NCBI RefSeq assembly: GCF_964275005.1
Contig: NC_092705.1
Location: 22,344,480-22,408,479 of the forward strand
Length of the DNA stretch: 64,000 nucleotides
DNA from: Diadema setosum
Taxonomy: Eukaryota; Echinodermata; Echinoidea; Diadematoida; Diadematidae
Direction of reading: 5' to 3'
Shown: piece by piece, positions 26,901-32,459 of the stretch
How the letters are laid out: each line of letters begins with the position of its first letter
How positions within the stretch are numbered: the first letter of the stretch is position 1
Position numbers and translations under genes: made by a program
The notes under the pieces: generated by a model
Seen by the model: the letters and a program-made list of their open reading frames with translations, nothing else
What the model was told of the DNA's origin: nothing
Database searches by the model: none

Positions 26901-29900
26901 TGCTGTGTACCAAGGCTGTGGCGAAGAGAGTACAAGGCTTGCCTTGTATAGCACACATTAGAGCCATTGGTATGAGAGCCTGGCTTCACAGCACAAGGTA
27001 TTGAAGAAGTGCACTCATCCATTGTCACACTATTCATCCAAGGTCCAGAAAGAAATCCATCTATTGTAAGTGGTCTTGTCAATGGTGTGTAGCAAACAGC
27101 AACTGTCCCTGCTTCATGCACTGTGCTAAGACAGTGTGTAAAAAGCAGTAGCCAAGCAACCCAAACCTGCATGAAAATCATACCAATATTACTCCACAAC
27201 CAATTGACCAAATGATGTTCAAAGTGTCCAGCCAGTGGACAGTTCCATGTAGAACCATCTGACACAAGATTTGAGGAAGGAAACAGTCAATGTCCCATAA
27301 AAATCAAACAATCACAGGAAGCAGAAATGGCAGCAGCACAACAGCGCCAAACACATTATAGTACAACAGCGCCAAACACATTATAGTACTTCTTGACCCG
27401 CCGAGGGTGAAAAATTATTCATGCAAAAATATCCACTTTTACAGTCACTGTAACAAGTTTAGTTGTAAACAGCATTACTCTATGGCATTTCACTCTCCAG
27501 GACATGAGCAAATTTGTAACTGCCCAGCTGGTTAGAATACAGAACAGCTCATCAGAGGAGCTCTCGGCCCCGTACTCTGACTCGGACTGCCGACGCTGGC
27601 TGTACCGTGTCCTCTTGGCCGGGGTGCTCGTGCCTCACCCCCAGGCCTCCTCAGTGACAAAATTGGCCGTCGGCATCTTCCGGAAGGGCAAAAATGACGC
27701 CAGCCTCAAAGTAAGATTAATCTTGCCTGTGATATTGGACACTGTGAATAGTAATTACCAAATGTCCTAATAAAACACCAAGCACACCTGAGTTATTACA
27801 AGGAAACTCAGTTATAACAAGCTCACTTTCAACGAGGTACCGCTTTTGATGAGGTTAATTCGGGGGTCTCAGTTTTCCACTTCTGTTTTAGCTGGTGCCT
27901 TTTTAGTGTGTTTACAAAACTTTTAGTATGTTTTTACAATACAAAACAAACAGATACTGGTTATAATTAGGTAAAATTTGCAGTCCTGGCAACCTCGTTA
28001 TATTGGGGTTTCCCTGTATTAGAATGGAGACGGTAAGAACTCTTGTGTGAAGAACATTTCATCTCATTAGCTACCCTGTGGCTTCTGCTGTGACAAATAT
28101 GGAGTACCAAGTTTTTGAAAAAGGACAAGGAAAGAATTTTCATAAATGGGCCATTTCAAATACTAAGACAGATATTTGAAGACCTGAATATAAGAACGAC
28201 CCAAGTCCAATTTTTGGCCAAATTGAGTTTGACATCGGAAATTGTAGCTTATGCATGGACTCATCTTGTGTATAAATGATAAATCCTAATTACCCCCGGA
28301 AGTGCCTGAAATCAATGAGTGAAATCTTATATGAATGTAAGAATGAAGGACTTTGGTCATTCTTACATTCATGTTATAGCGCCCTCTCTCATCCTTCTCT
28401 CACCTCTATGGCAAAATATCATGTATATGATTCAAAGAACGACCCAAGTCCATCACACAAAATGGCCTCTCCACAATTAATGTAAATGTTAATTGTCATA
28501 ATAATATATGTTCTAATTTGTATATACAATGTTGCCTTCCCATCACAGTTAAATAGAATATTATTGGACAAATAAAAAAGATATGAAGTTTTTTAAGTTT
28601 ACTCGAAATGGTCTTCTGTGGACTTGGGTCGTTCTTATATTCAGATACTCATTTGAATATCAGATTAGTATAGTAATTAAGATCATTTAGTGTTCGTAAT
28701 TATCTTCCTTGTTTTTTTCAGATGGTCTTTCCAAGGCGGCTGGGTGGGAAAATTTCAAAAAAGAAAGAAAACAAATCCAAGGTTAATATCACAAGTCATG
28801 TATCGGACATACAGATGATCACTATGATCATTAAAAAGAGCCACAAATTTATGAATGAGAAATCAGCTGCTGTATTTTAATGTCAATTCAACAAGCTGTA
28901 TGACTTTTTTCATTAAACACTTAGTGGCTGCTTCTAAACACGTCAGCCGCTTTGTTTTAGCAAGTGGCTTTCCTGAGTTGGCAAAAATAAGAGTTTTGAT
29001 GGAAAGAGGGAGTTTATCCTGATAACTGTTTGTGTATTTATTTATAAATATGGTCATGTAGGTGTCGAGCACGTGTACAGAAGCTGCGTTAATCTGCAGT
29101 GCCATCATCCACCCAAGGACTCCGGCAGTGCCACGCCCGTCTGCCAGTCCATTACTCCTCACTCTGGGGTCATCCATGGAGGCAGCCACACCCCAAACTC
29201 CAGCCGCAGTGGTTCCCCTCTCCAGTACACTGGCATCGGCAGCAGACATGCCTTCCAAGCTCCCCGATGCAGCTGCTCCCTCTTTTCCCCAGAGTTCAAA
29301 GAGCCCACTGGGACGGTCCGCATCCGCAACTGCAACTACTTCTGGCGAAGAAATGGCGGTGGAGGGGAAGAGCAAAGATTCTGAGGTGCCACAGACTGAA
29401 GAGAGGAGTGGAGAACAGGTGGAAGAGATGACAGAAGTGGACAAGGAGGAGGAAGACGAGGAAGATGTGGAGGAGGAGGAGGAGGAAGAGGAGGAGGAAG
29501 AGGAGGAGCAAAAGGAGGAGAAAAGAGAGGCGAGGGATGTCATGAAAGAAGATGGAGAGGACCAAGGTGGTGTCAAAGAAAATGGTGGAAGTGACTCTGT
29601 TCTCATCAGTGGTCTCTCTGAGGAAGAACTTATCCCAGGGACGAGGAAGAGGAAGCATGCAGATCCAGAAACTCAGGTTTGAAAACATCTTTCTCTTATA
29701 ATAATTTTAGAAAATCAGGTGATGGCATGATTCGTGTCCTGAAAGACTTTTCTTTCAAAGCATTCTTTTCAACAGCAATTTACCTGATTTACAACCAAGC
29801 AATATGTCAAAAGAGTACTTGTATTGGAGCATACACCAATTTTTTTTTTTAACTTGATCTTTGCAATTTCAGCATAATAGCTCATAATAGTTCTGGGTGT

Positions 29901-31227
29901 TGTCATATGTGAAGAATAATCATATTAACCCTAACTCCCAGGCCCCCCTCCAGATCTTGGCCGTCAATTGCGCAATCGCGACCAAAATTGGCACACACAT
30001 TGCCTATGACGTAATCTAAAGTACCACGAAGTTAAATTAAAAAAAAAGAAATTATCATTTATGCAATATTATGCTAATTTATGCATAATGATGCATGAAA
30101 TCAGACAATTTGGTATAAATCACTATATAAAGCTCAAAATAGGCACATTTTTTGTGTAAATATTCTTTTTAGTGTCCTGAGCAAATATAAGAGAAAAAAA
30201 TTGTGCCATCAGAAAAAATTTCTTAAGTATTTTATTGTTTTTTAAAGTTCTTATGTATTTCTTTTTTTTTCGACATTATGTTTCTCATTGTTTTTTTGAT
30301 GAAACTTGTCCGCGACAGTGTTCCAAACAAGAAAGTATGTCATTAATTGATTTTAATCAATAAAACCCCAAAATAATCACGCTTTTATGAAATTTGCCTG
30401 TAAGCACAGTTTGCATTCAAATTGTACACGAATTCACGTTTTTGAGCAATTTTTGGTCTGACATGCACGTACATATTTATGCGCAACTTCGGAACCGTGC
30501 GCCTGGGCATTGCAAATTTGGTGTAAAAAGATGAAGTAGACTCGAAACAAAAAAGTCATGAAACGTCGCGGCGATAGCTTTTCGCGTTGGCGATACATCG
30601 CGCGGAACGTCGAGGGGGGGCCTCGGAGGCCCCCCCCCCATTGAAATATGGCATACATTGAGAGGAAGAGCCCCCCCCCCCCCATGCTTTGCAGTGCTTG
30701 ATGTCAAATACATGAATGAATGTAAACAACAGGGAGAAGCAATGAATGGTCTTTTGACGTAATCAGACAGCAGTGTTTCAGACCACTGCTTCAGACTGCA
30801 CTGTATCAGACCACAGTGCTTTAGTGTGGTACATGAAAAAACTCTGCATAGAATTGTGGAATTTGAATATAAAAATGACCTGTAGGATTGTAAGATTATG
30901 TCAGAATGTCAGCCTCATGTATGGGCAACAATTTGTTGAAATATAGAAGTACAATGATATGAAGCATTCAAAATGTAGCTGTTGTGTTTAACCCTACTCT
31001 GAACTTTTTATTTAAAAGCATGAGAAATGCCTTTGCTTTATAGTTTGTAAGATCTGAGCCCCTTCTGCCCAAGTGAAAGAACTGTATTGACAAATTTTAA
31101 TTTTGTTGTTGTTGTTGTTGTTGTTTTTCTTCCCCATCATCTGCAATCTTAGACCAAGAAGATGACATCGGAGGAAGCTGTGTTCATGATTTCAACCTTT
31201 GTGGATGCGCCACCAGATTCCGACTGA
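5512..31227 (+). CDS. PELP1: PELP1 / RIX1-family ribosome biogenesis scaffold (gene span)
   Basis: Sixteen core exons with matching phases give about 808 residues with a stop at 31227; the N-terminus is uncertain. Recognition rests on several blocks that align with vertebrate PELP1 in order: RLEGLCLL plus SWxRLL-like helices (10876 exon), QLPDVARELATGHIPAFLKT (12164), ILDFISKALDV (15821), an IHQAAIQTLTSVI block (18738), SDCRRWLYRVLLAG and NDASLK (27501), CTEAALICSAIIHPRTP and a long Glu run (29062), and the terminal ISTFVDAPPDSD (31153). In known animals PELP1 scaffolds the TEX10-WDR18 (Rix1) complex and SENP3/LAS1L for 60S maturation, and it doubles as a nuclear-receptor coactivator. Here I saw no LXXLL box. 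RKRKH before the last exon is a likely nuclear signal. Introns are heavily invaded by transposons. The start is open: ATG 5536, the 1370 exon, or an exon outside the window. Confidence 0.9.
5880..5971. repeat. (AT)n microsatellite
   Basis: About 90 bases of alternating AT, broken by GTAT, in the PELP1 intron. Long Tyr/Ile open frames over it are artefacts. Confidence 0.95.
6871..6935 (+). CDS. PELP1: PELP1 exon, 65 nt
   Basis: A T-rich tract and CATTACAG precede it and GTATAG follows. It encodes KTSTQQDWIGQVNTMLTASA then a split Arg codon. Its end joins in phase to the 10876 exon to give SASRLEGLCLL, matching the TRFEGLCLL context in the vertebrate protein. Confidence 0.8.
7268..9279. repeat. 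tRNA-like tandem array with internal inversion, bounded by 12-bp duplication
   Basis: Seven near-identical units of about 268 bp. Two face the - strand (tRNA-like parts at 7417-7488 and 7685-7756) and five face the + strand (8025-8096, 8292-8363, 8562-8633, 8830-8901, 9098-9169). Unit differences are mostly in T-run length. Each unit carries Pol III A-box (TGGTCTAGTGG) and B-box (GGTTCGAATCC) motifs, then a hairpin CCATGATTTTTTTATCATGG whose loop is a T run that could end Pol III transcription. Orientation flips at 7826-7829, where both arms share TATG. The block is flanked by TGGTCCCCTCTT at 7268-7279 and 9268-9279, as if inserted as one piece. A diverged single copy lies at 33745-33930. Confidence 0.85.
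8025..8096 (+). tRNA. tRNA-like unit (representative of seven), probably pseudo/SINE-type
   Basis: 72 nt fold as a cloverleaf. The acceptor is AGCTCGG with TCGAGTA (six of seven pairs, two G-U); the D stem is GTC/GAC; the anticodon stem is CCTGT/TCAGG (four pairs); the variable loop is 5 nt; the T stem is GTGGG/CCTGC. By position the anticodon would be GGT, but position 33 is C instead of the near-invariant U, and the first acceptor pair is A-A. A working tRNA is therefore doubtful. The Pol III promoter boxes are intact. Confidence 0.45.
9505..9724 (-). mobile_element. tRNA-derived SINE
   Basis: On the - strand it begins GGTGCTGTGGCAGAGTGG, an A-box (TGGCAGAGTGG, 9704-9714), and soon has GACTCGATTCC, a B-box (9682-9692). 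A non-tRNA body follows. Only 11 nt separate the boxes, so the anticodon arm is deleted. The body ends near CTTATTAATATTACC. This box arrangement is typical of SINE heads common in marine invertebrate genomes. Confidence 0.65.
9850..10850. mobile_element. Interspersed repeat ending in GCCTCCGCC inverted motifs, rich in AGGTCA
   Basis: It starts ATGCCTCCGCCAACGAAGTG and a CGTC(C)G simple repeat, and ends ATGGCGGAGGCATACACC, so GCCTCCGCC is inverted at the two ends. The interior repeats a theme of TCAAAGGTCA blocks alternating with ATATCTC and ACTCAAGGTAT stretches. No protein is encoded. Similar sequences are widespread in marine animals from memory. It ends about 25 bp before a PELP1 exon. 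Confidence 0.65.
10052..10064 (+). promoter_or_regulatory. DR1 nuclear-receptor-type motif
   Basis: AGGTCAAAGGTCA is a perfect DR1, the binding pattern used by RXR, HNF4 and COUP-TF class receptors. A second perfect copy is at 10357-10369; near copies start at 10045, 10216 and 10486. Whether any is bound is unknown; they belong to the surrounding repeat. Confidence 0.4.
10876..10981 (+). CDS. PELP1: PELP1 exon, RIX1 domain start
   Basis: It encodes LEGLCLLRAIVGQCSEETF and then helical residues ending ISFFQ. This is the best-conserved opening of the RIX1-type helical repeat region. The acceptor polypyrimidine tract lies directly against the 3' end of the interspersed repeat at 9850-10850. Confidence 0.92.
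11446..11841. mobile_element. Foldback MITE with GTGCGTTCGAGCGCTC ends
   Basis: The left end GGTGCGTTCGAGCGCTCT and AAGCAAACC are answered by the inverse at the right end (GAGAGCGCTCAAACTCACC). Internal GCGTTCGAGCGCTCTG and GAGCGTTTGAGCGCTC repeat the motif. Non-coding. Confidence 0.7.
12164..12313 (+). CDS. PELP1: PELP1 exon, RIX1 domain
   Basis: Fifty codons, phase 0-0, acceptor CCTTTGCAG and donor GTGAGT. It carries ILIEVFRWASQLPDVAREL and HIPAFLKTL, aligned to the AQLPALFRDIS..HLPGLLTSL block of vertebrate PELP1. Confidence 0.93.
12597..12681. mobile_element. 85-bp TTAA-type MITE
   Basis: It is preceded by TTAA and followed by TTGA. It begins CCTGTTGAGGATGGACTG and ends ACTCGTCCTCAATGGG. 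An 85-bp copy in the opposite orientation, with TTAA on both sides, lies at 41842-41926. Confidence 0.75.
12808..12939 (+). CDS. PELP1: PELP1 exon, RIX1 domain
   Basis: Forty-four codons, phase 0-0. The motif LLSACMRCFPGPC corresponds to the family's GMKACMTYFPRACG segment. Confidence 0.92.
13225..13412 (-). mobile_element. Fragment of pogo-like MITE (same family as 37899-38321)
   Basis: ACGCGTTCCCGCAGTGAAGG, then TTCATCCAAAAATTGAGAAA and TCTAATGAGGTAAAACATGT match the reverse complement of the element interior at about 38110-38270. The terminal repeats are missing. A CTG/CTA microsatellite begins where the similarity stops. Confidence 0.75.
13413..13556. repeat. (CTG)n/(CTA)n/(CTT)n microsatellite
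   Basis: About 140 bases of mixed trinucleotides between two PELP1 exons. Poly-Ala, Ser and Thr frames over it are artefacts. Confidence 0.95.
13634..13784 (+). CDS. PELP1: PELP1 exon, RIX1 domain end
   Basis: It encodes LSQQCLPLLARLGGGGSGG then KHREAFLELVNRLLHTL. The position and the Gly-rich turn match the ACECYSRLPSLGAGFSQGLKH region. The donor is GTGAGC, phase 1. Confidence 0.92.
13810..14022. mobile_element. Possible small TIR element, TACTGTAAA ends
   Basis: TACTGTAAACG at the left and TATTTACAGTA at the right are inverted, with TTTTCGC and GCGC words inside. It resembles the family at 36997-37240 and begins 26 bp after a PELP1 donor. Confidence 0.4.
14488..14626 (+). CDS. PELP1: PELP1 exon, linker
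   Basis: Starts by completing a GAT codon; residues LDDPKSSNSNVEPLRLPKV are a polar linker, then HIETLCCCLQYML begins the next helical block. Ends in phase 2 at AG, and donor GTACCG is weak. Confidence 0.85.
14671..15057. repeat. 129-bp minisatellite, three copies
   Basis: Copies start at 14671, 14800 and 14929 with CTCTGAGTCACGTAACTTTC and differ at only a few bases. Because 129 is a multiple of three, the - strand shows a 43-residue repeated frame, but nothing else supports coding. Confidence 0.93.
15057..15121. repeat. Long perfect-looking hairpin with A/T flanks
   Basis: An A run, then ATCACAATCTGTACACATTG, is mirrored by CAATGTGTACAGATTATGAT and a T run, centred near 15089. It directly abuts the minisatellite. 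Confidence 0.85.
15821..15908 (+). CDS. PELP1: PELP1 exon, central helices
   Basis: It encodes EHFPEGTMVPLKDILDFISK and ALDVTCNSV. The PLKDILDFI..ALDV pattern corresponds to VPVQEILDFICRTLSV in vertebrate PELP1. Confidence 0.93.
16403..17760. mobile_element. Three-level nested repeat (family B interrupted)
   Basis: The outer repeat resumes after an insertion: its left part (GTCCAACAGGAAG, CACAATAGGGATTAGGGGG) and right part (GTGCCAAT..AGGGGATA) are contiguous in the copy at 31382-31690. The insertion (16571-17648) has inverted ends TGTGACCCTGCATCACAAAA and TTTTGTGATGCAAAGTCACA. Inside it lies MITE A. Confidence 0.7.
16627..17010. mobile_element. MITE family A, complete, TTAA-flanked
   Basis: TTAA at 16623-16626 and 17011-17014. 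Ends AGGGACTGTACAATACTGG and the inverse CCAGAACTGTACACACCCT, a terminal inverted repeat continuing through GGTGRGGATT. TTAA targets with this kind of short TIR suggest mobilisation by a piggyBac-type transposase (inference). Confidence 0.8.
17847..18310. mobile_element. Interspersed repeat with CCTCTGCC inverted ends
   Basis: It opens ACCTCTGCCAAGGGAGG, has a TTGTTTGTCCGTGTGCAAAA stretch, and closes TTTGGCAGAGGTCTGCAC followed by CTAGTTGTA. The layout parallels the 9850-10850 repeat (inverted GCCTCYGCC ends, TCTAGTT tail), so the two may be distant relatives. Non-coding. Confidence 0.55.
18738..18832 (+). CDS. PELP1: PELP1 exon, central helices
   Basis: Acceptor GTGTTCAG, donor GTACAG, phase 0 to 2. 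It encodes ENSMLAFVIPRIHQAAIQTL then TSVIKR, aligned with the LLLPSIHLEALDLLSALI segment. Confidence 0.85.
19358..19444 (+). CDS. PELP1: PELP1 exon, central helices
   Basis: It completes Ser and encodes CCANHYNDRINQMYINVLGW, corresponding to ACGSRLLRFGILIGRLLPQV. Acceptor CCCTGCAG, donor GTAAAA, phase 2. Confidence 0.85.
19565..19706 (+). CDS. PELP1: PELP1 exon, central helices
   Basis: It encodes ALRSTTYSSIVQWLEAAGAS then GLAEQAGDKLVGWCINDASP. STTYSSIVQWLEAAGAS lines up with the STVRTKVYAILELWVQVCGAS block, including the conserved GAS turn. Confidence 0.93.
19764..20059. mobile_element. Tc1/mariner-type MITE, TA-flanked
   Basis: The ends are TACTACTCAAAAAAAGTTAA and its inverse TTAACTTTTTTTGAGTAGTG, continuing through GGACCACTTTTTAA, about 33 bp in all, with TA on both sides. 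296 bp, between two PELP1 exons. Confidence 0.82.
20701..20727. repeat. Poly-G tract
   Basis: About 25 G interrupted by one C. Similar tracts of 12-21 G (or C) occur at 31729, 32006, 33460 and 41632. Such tracts can form quadruplexes and are prone to length error. Confidence 0.9.
20927..21071 (+). CDS. PELP1: PELP1 exon, basic linker
   Basis: Lys-rich linker (MKSDKKGGKLKVKGQTGE), then ETMVYASQRLCVAALK leading into the next helical repeat (SDVCAAALRGL in vertebrates). The basic stretch is a candidate nuclear or nucleolar signal. Ends phase 1. Confidence 0.88.
21598..21653 (+). CDS. PELP1: PELP1 exon, 56 nt
   Basis: Acceptor CCGCTTAG, donor GTGAGT. It encodes ALWHLVLTGGMKLKTNSYE, the counterpart of LSRTILMCGPLIKEETH. 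Confidence 0.85.
22048..22408. mobile_element. MITE family A, second copy
   Basis: Begins AGGGACTGTACAGTACTGG, ends AATACTAAACCATCCCT followed by TTAA (22409-22412). The left target is degraded to TAAT. Confidence 0.78.
22632..23190. mobile_element. MITE family B2, foldback, TTAA-flanked
   Basis: TTAA at 22628-22631 and 23191-23194. AGGACAAGTTCGCCTTCAT is inverted at the right end (GAAGGTGGACTTGTCCT). The arms extend inwards over ATCGGACAATCCGTTCAAAA and TTTTGAACGGATTGTCCGAT, so the element can form a long hairpin. Second copy at 35811-36366. Confidence 0.88.
23677..27265 (-). mobile_element. L2/CR1-clade LINE inserted antisense in PELP1 intron
   Basis: The 3' end on the - strand reads GCGCTATATAAATGATCTG, then TTGTATTGTATTGT, the GCGCTATATAAATG plus short tandem tail characteristic of L2-like elements. 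The 5' boundary is not clear; the open frame reaches 27265. No target duplication was recognised. Confidence 0.85.
23759..27181 (-). CDS. LINE ORF2: APE endonuclease plus reverse transcriptase (intact)
   Basis: Uninterrupted 1,140 codons from the first ATG at 27181 (the frame is open further, to 27265, without an ATG). The N-terminus has a hydrophobic MIFMQVWVAWLLLF segment of unknown meaning. The endonuclease follows: LWNCNSLRNK, FLTETWL, IGDFNIHVD and YSDHHFV motifs in order. Then comes the reverse transcriptase: KNYRPVSNLPFLSKIIEK, STETALLKMKSDIL, VVLLDLSAAFDSVDHAILL, GVPQGSVVGPRLF and the catalytic YADD. The C-terminus has the PLLKQLHWLPVAQRI and WNDLP words usual in L2/CR1 polyproteins. 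No frameshift or stop, so this copy is young and may be active. It runs against PELP1. Confidence 0.95.
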   Translation of the reverse strand: MIFMQVWVAWLLLFTHCLSTVHEAGTVAVCYTPLTRPLTIDGFLSGPWMNSVTMDECTSSIPCAVKPGSHTNGSNVCYTRQALYSLRHSLGTQHLPPDTYARIMELGISHMRGRRGGRHIRNRTGTCEAQNGRLQQKYVYSQVNNSTIPVLVTACGEPVHSHKRRLHTKNLVSVQRERYDKLNVHLWNCNSLRNKSVLLFDYILENNVDIMFLTETWLRSEDPVVIGESTPSGYTFINASRDRDNTHGGGVAVIYRTGLNLSTVNIGPKRNTYELVCATDPAKMVSYVLIYRPPPSTRYRLKTRDFLADFDELVKELTTRSGKLLLIGDFNIHVDIPNKPDVTQFLSSLEEAGLQQHVHGPTHKCGHTLDLIISRANDESFVKKCQIHEKLYSDHHFVSCVLDVATPKSQHEISVSRNFRMLDKDEFNARIAEAFVQFPFDSSPSDQAEFYDSTTTKVLDDLCPAAERKRRNCSRPAWYTDNIYCARRTRRRLERSWRKSRSDADYAKYLRQIHTLDRLVRKEKSSFYMDQLRDADTKTVFRALNSLLNRKPSVLPCHVSAIDLSNRFSTFFKQKVVKIRETLTLSVSSSANSTCSAGDKTASGLTSGVAEFSEFDVISSDTVRKLISSSPNKFCSLDPLPMWMLKECMDTFLPYIVSIVRSSLDSGEFPSCLKEAIVTPLIKKSNLDRDDLKNYRPVSNLPFLSKIIEKAALAQVSEHLELHDLNNDCQSAYRQDHSTETALLKMKSDILQALDRRLVAFVVLLDLSAAFDSVDHAILLRRLSDLFCITGTAHSWFASYLSGRTSRCRVACELSTPESLEYGVPQGSVVGPRLFCMYTHPLQDITEQYDGVHVQSYADDVTLYAFADPKTPESVKQALLSLSGCIEHLQGWLKDNMLKLNCDKTEFVVIASTQSRHRLENVTLTISDIPIRAKLSATSLGVQFDSALKMDKHVTDLCRGLHYHLSNIARIRPFIDKKACEDAVRAICASRLDYANSLLYGINSQQVQRLQRVQNRAAKLIFMCRRRDHVTPLLKQLHWLPVAQRIAFKILTIVYKCLQGKAPTYLRSLITPYCSARPGLRSSADSTLLHVPKTISRAGDNAFVTAAPRLWNDLPRCVRISPSLDVFKKNLKTFLFDAYL
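27501..27710 (+). CDS. PELP1: PELP1 exon, 70 codons
   Basis: It carries SAPYSDSDCRRWLYRVLLAG, then PHPQASSVTKLAVGIF and KNDASLK. The SDCRRWLY..LLA..L.P.P pattern and the closing SLK match the SRCRRELYCLLLALLLAPSP..DSLEV region closely. It follows an intron of 5.8 kb that holds the antisense LINE. Confidence 0.94.
27799..28016. mobile_element. pogo-like MITE, TA-flanked
   Basis: CAAGGAAACTCAGTTATAAC at the left and ATATTGGGGTTTCCCTG at the right are inverted, with TA on each side. Related in pattern to 43706-43895. Confidence 0.65.
28171..28661. mobile_element. Foldback MITE, GAACGACCCAAGTCC family
   Basis: TGAATATAAGAACGACCCAA at the left is inverted at 28618-28645; the outer GATATTTGAA and TTTGAATATC also pair. 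Inner AAGAACGACCCAAGTCCA at about 28436 is a partial third copy. Ends 60 bp before the candidate PELP1 cassette exon. Confidence 0.8.
28722..28781 (+). CDS. PELP1: PELP1 candidate cassette exon, 60 nt
   Basis: A T-rich acceptor (GTTTTTTTCAG) is followed by exactly 20 open codons and a donor GTTAAT, in phase 0-0. They encode MVFPRRLGGKISKKKENKSK, a strongly basic peptide. Vertebrate PELP1 joins SLEV directly to the next block, so this exon is an insertion relative to the family. It can be skipped without changing frame, so it is probably alternative if real. Confidence 0.5.
29062..29676 (+). CDS. PELP1: PELP1 exon, acidic C-terminal region
   Basis: 205 codons. It opens VSSTCTEAALICSAIIHPRT (family SSFCSEALVTCAALTHPRVP), passes through a Pro/Ala/Ser-rich linker, then a long Glu run around 29440-29520, and ends with PGTRKRKHADPETQ. 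The Glu-rich tract is the namesake feature of PELP1; in vertebrates it binds histones and SUMO-pathway partners. The Leu-rich - strand frame here is a shadow of GAG/GAA codons. Confidence 0.94.
29929..30641. mobile_element. Element E, copy with TTAA at left end
   Basis: TTAA (29925-29928) then CCCTAACTCCCAGGCCCCCC and CAGATCTTGGCCGTC; it ends in ACGTCGAGGGGGGGGCC and a C run. The same start, interior (long AT-rich stretch with TATTTTATTGTTTTT-like words) and end occur twice at 44287-45784. The right TTAA is not seen here. Confidence 0.6.
31153..31227 (+). CDS. PELP1: PELP1 terminal exon
   Basis: It encodes TKKMTSEEAVFMISTFVDAP then PDSD and stop. The final FVDAPPDSD matches the FIDCPPDDEK end of vertebrate PELP1, confirming the 3' end of the gene. 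Confidence 0.93.
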   Translation, partial: TKKMTSEEAVFMISTFVDAPPDSD

Positions 31228-31330
31228 GAGGAAAATGAGGATTAAATGAAAAAGAAAAGAAAAATGGATCAAATTGCTACAAGAAAACTAGAACAGGCTT
31301 ACCACTGTCATCCTGCATGTTGCATGGTGC

Positions 31331-31336
31331 AATAAA
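31331..31336 (+). terminator. Probable PELP1 polyadenylation signal
   Basis: AATAAA lies 104 bases after the stop codon and is followed by a T/GT-containing stretch (TTTATGTGTCC). It is the first canonical signal downstream. Confidence 0.7.
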
Positions 31337-31381
31337 CCTTGCATAACCCTTTATGTGTCCAGACAGGTAGCTTAACTTGTG

Positions 31382-31690
31382 AACCTTTCTCTATCAGCAT
31401 TCAGGAGTTCATCCAAACTTGACCTAGTTGTAAAGCTAGCAAGCCCATTCACATGTGCCAATGTGCCTTAAGTCCAACAGGAAGGGAGGCCATGGTTACA
31501 CAATAGGGATTAGGGGGATTAGATAATCTCTATTCATTGACAATTAGTTTCTAGACATCTGGGCCAGTGGACAGAGGAAGGACTCCAGTATGGGTGCCAA
31601 TGAGAGAACAAAGTACAGCAAGGGATAGAGATGACATCATGTAGGATGGCATGTTTTCTCTGATCCTATGTCTAAAAGTTTATTGTGTTT
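31382..31690. mobile_element. Family B interspersed repeat, uninterrupted copy
   Basis: CAGCATTCAGGAGTTCATCC, GTCCAACAGGAAGGGAGG and AATAGGGATTAGGGGGATTA match 16403 onward. It begins about 50 bp past the PELP1 poly(A) signal. Confidence 0.65.
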
Positions 31691-32005
31691 ACAGTTTTCA
31701 AACATGTTCAAGGTTGTGTGGTATTGAGCCCCCCCCCCCCCCCAAGAAATTGCTACCATATGGACAGTCACAGTTGTTAAGAATGTGAATACATGATTGA
31801 ATATTCAGATATTCATGAATTTAGGGAAACCCAAGGGGGTGGAAAAGTTTATTGCAAAAATTAGATCATGGTGCTCAAAGATAAAGTTTTTGTTTCCATT
31901 CTTCTTATTGTCTAAGTGTTTGGCAGTGATGTAGACATATCGTTGTGTGTTCGTTTCTTAACAAAATGAAGGGGTGTACTGAAGGGCAACATTATCTCCT
32001 CTTCG

Positions 32006-32026
32006 GGGGGGGGGGGGGGGGGGGGA
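32006..32026. repeat. Poly-G tract
   Basis: An uninterrupted run of about 20 G in intergenic DNA. Confidence 0.9.
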
Positions 32027-32228
32027 GGGACTGGGATATTAGGATGCTCTGCTTGGTATCTCCCTACCATGTCATGGATGACAATGAACTCACTGATAGA
32101 CATTGTCAAAGCTCATTCACACCTTATGCAACAAATGTTCTCGAGTTCCCCAAAATGCACGGCCAGAGGCTTGCCAAAGTTTTGCTCAAAATTTTGCTCA
32201 AAACAGTAGAGTCCAGTAGTGCCAAGTA

Positions 32229-32421
32229 GTATACAGATATTGACTGGTACGGGGTGGAATATAACATTCTTTGGACCGCCAGGGAGTTATATTTTCCCAA
32301 GGGATTATATTTTCCCAAAGCGCGCAGCGCTGAGGGAAAATATGATCACGAGGGAAAATATAACTTCCTGGCGTTCCAAAGATTGTTACATTCCACCCCC
32401 TACCAGTTGATATCTGTTATA
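32229..32421. mobile_element. Foldback element with GGGTGGAATRTAAC arms
   Basis: ACAGATATTGACTGGTACGG, GGTGGAATATAACATTCTTT and GGACCGCCAGG are inverted at 32366-32421. The centre reads GCGCGCAGCGC with GAGGGAAAATAT words on each side. Confidence 0.75.
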
Positions 32422-32459
32422 TTAGATGGCCTTGCCCTTGATTATGCTTTACAGAAGAG

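Noticed and set aside
29296..29688. Leu/Phe-rich - strand frame and Ser-rich - strand frame
   Set aside because: Shadows of the PELP1 Glu-rich exon.
30434..30713. Gly-rich - strand frames
   Set aside because: Generated by the G/C tracts at the end of element E.
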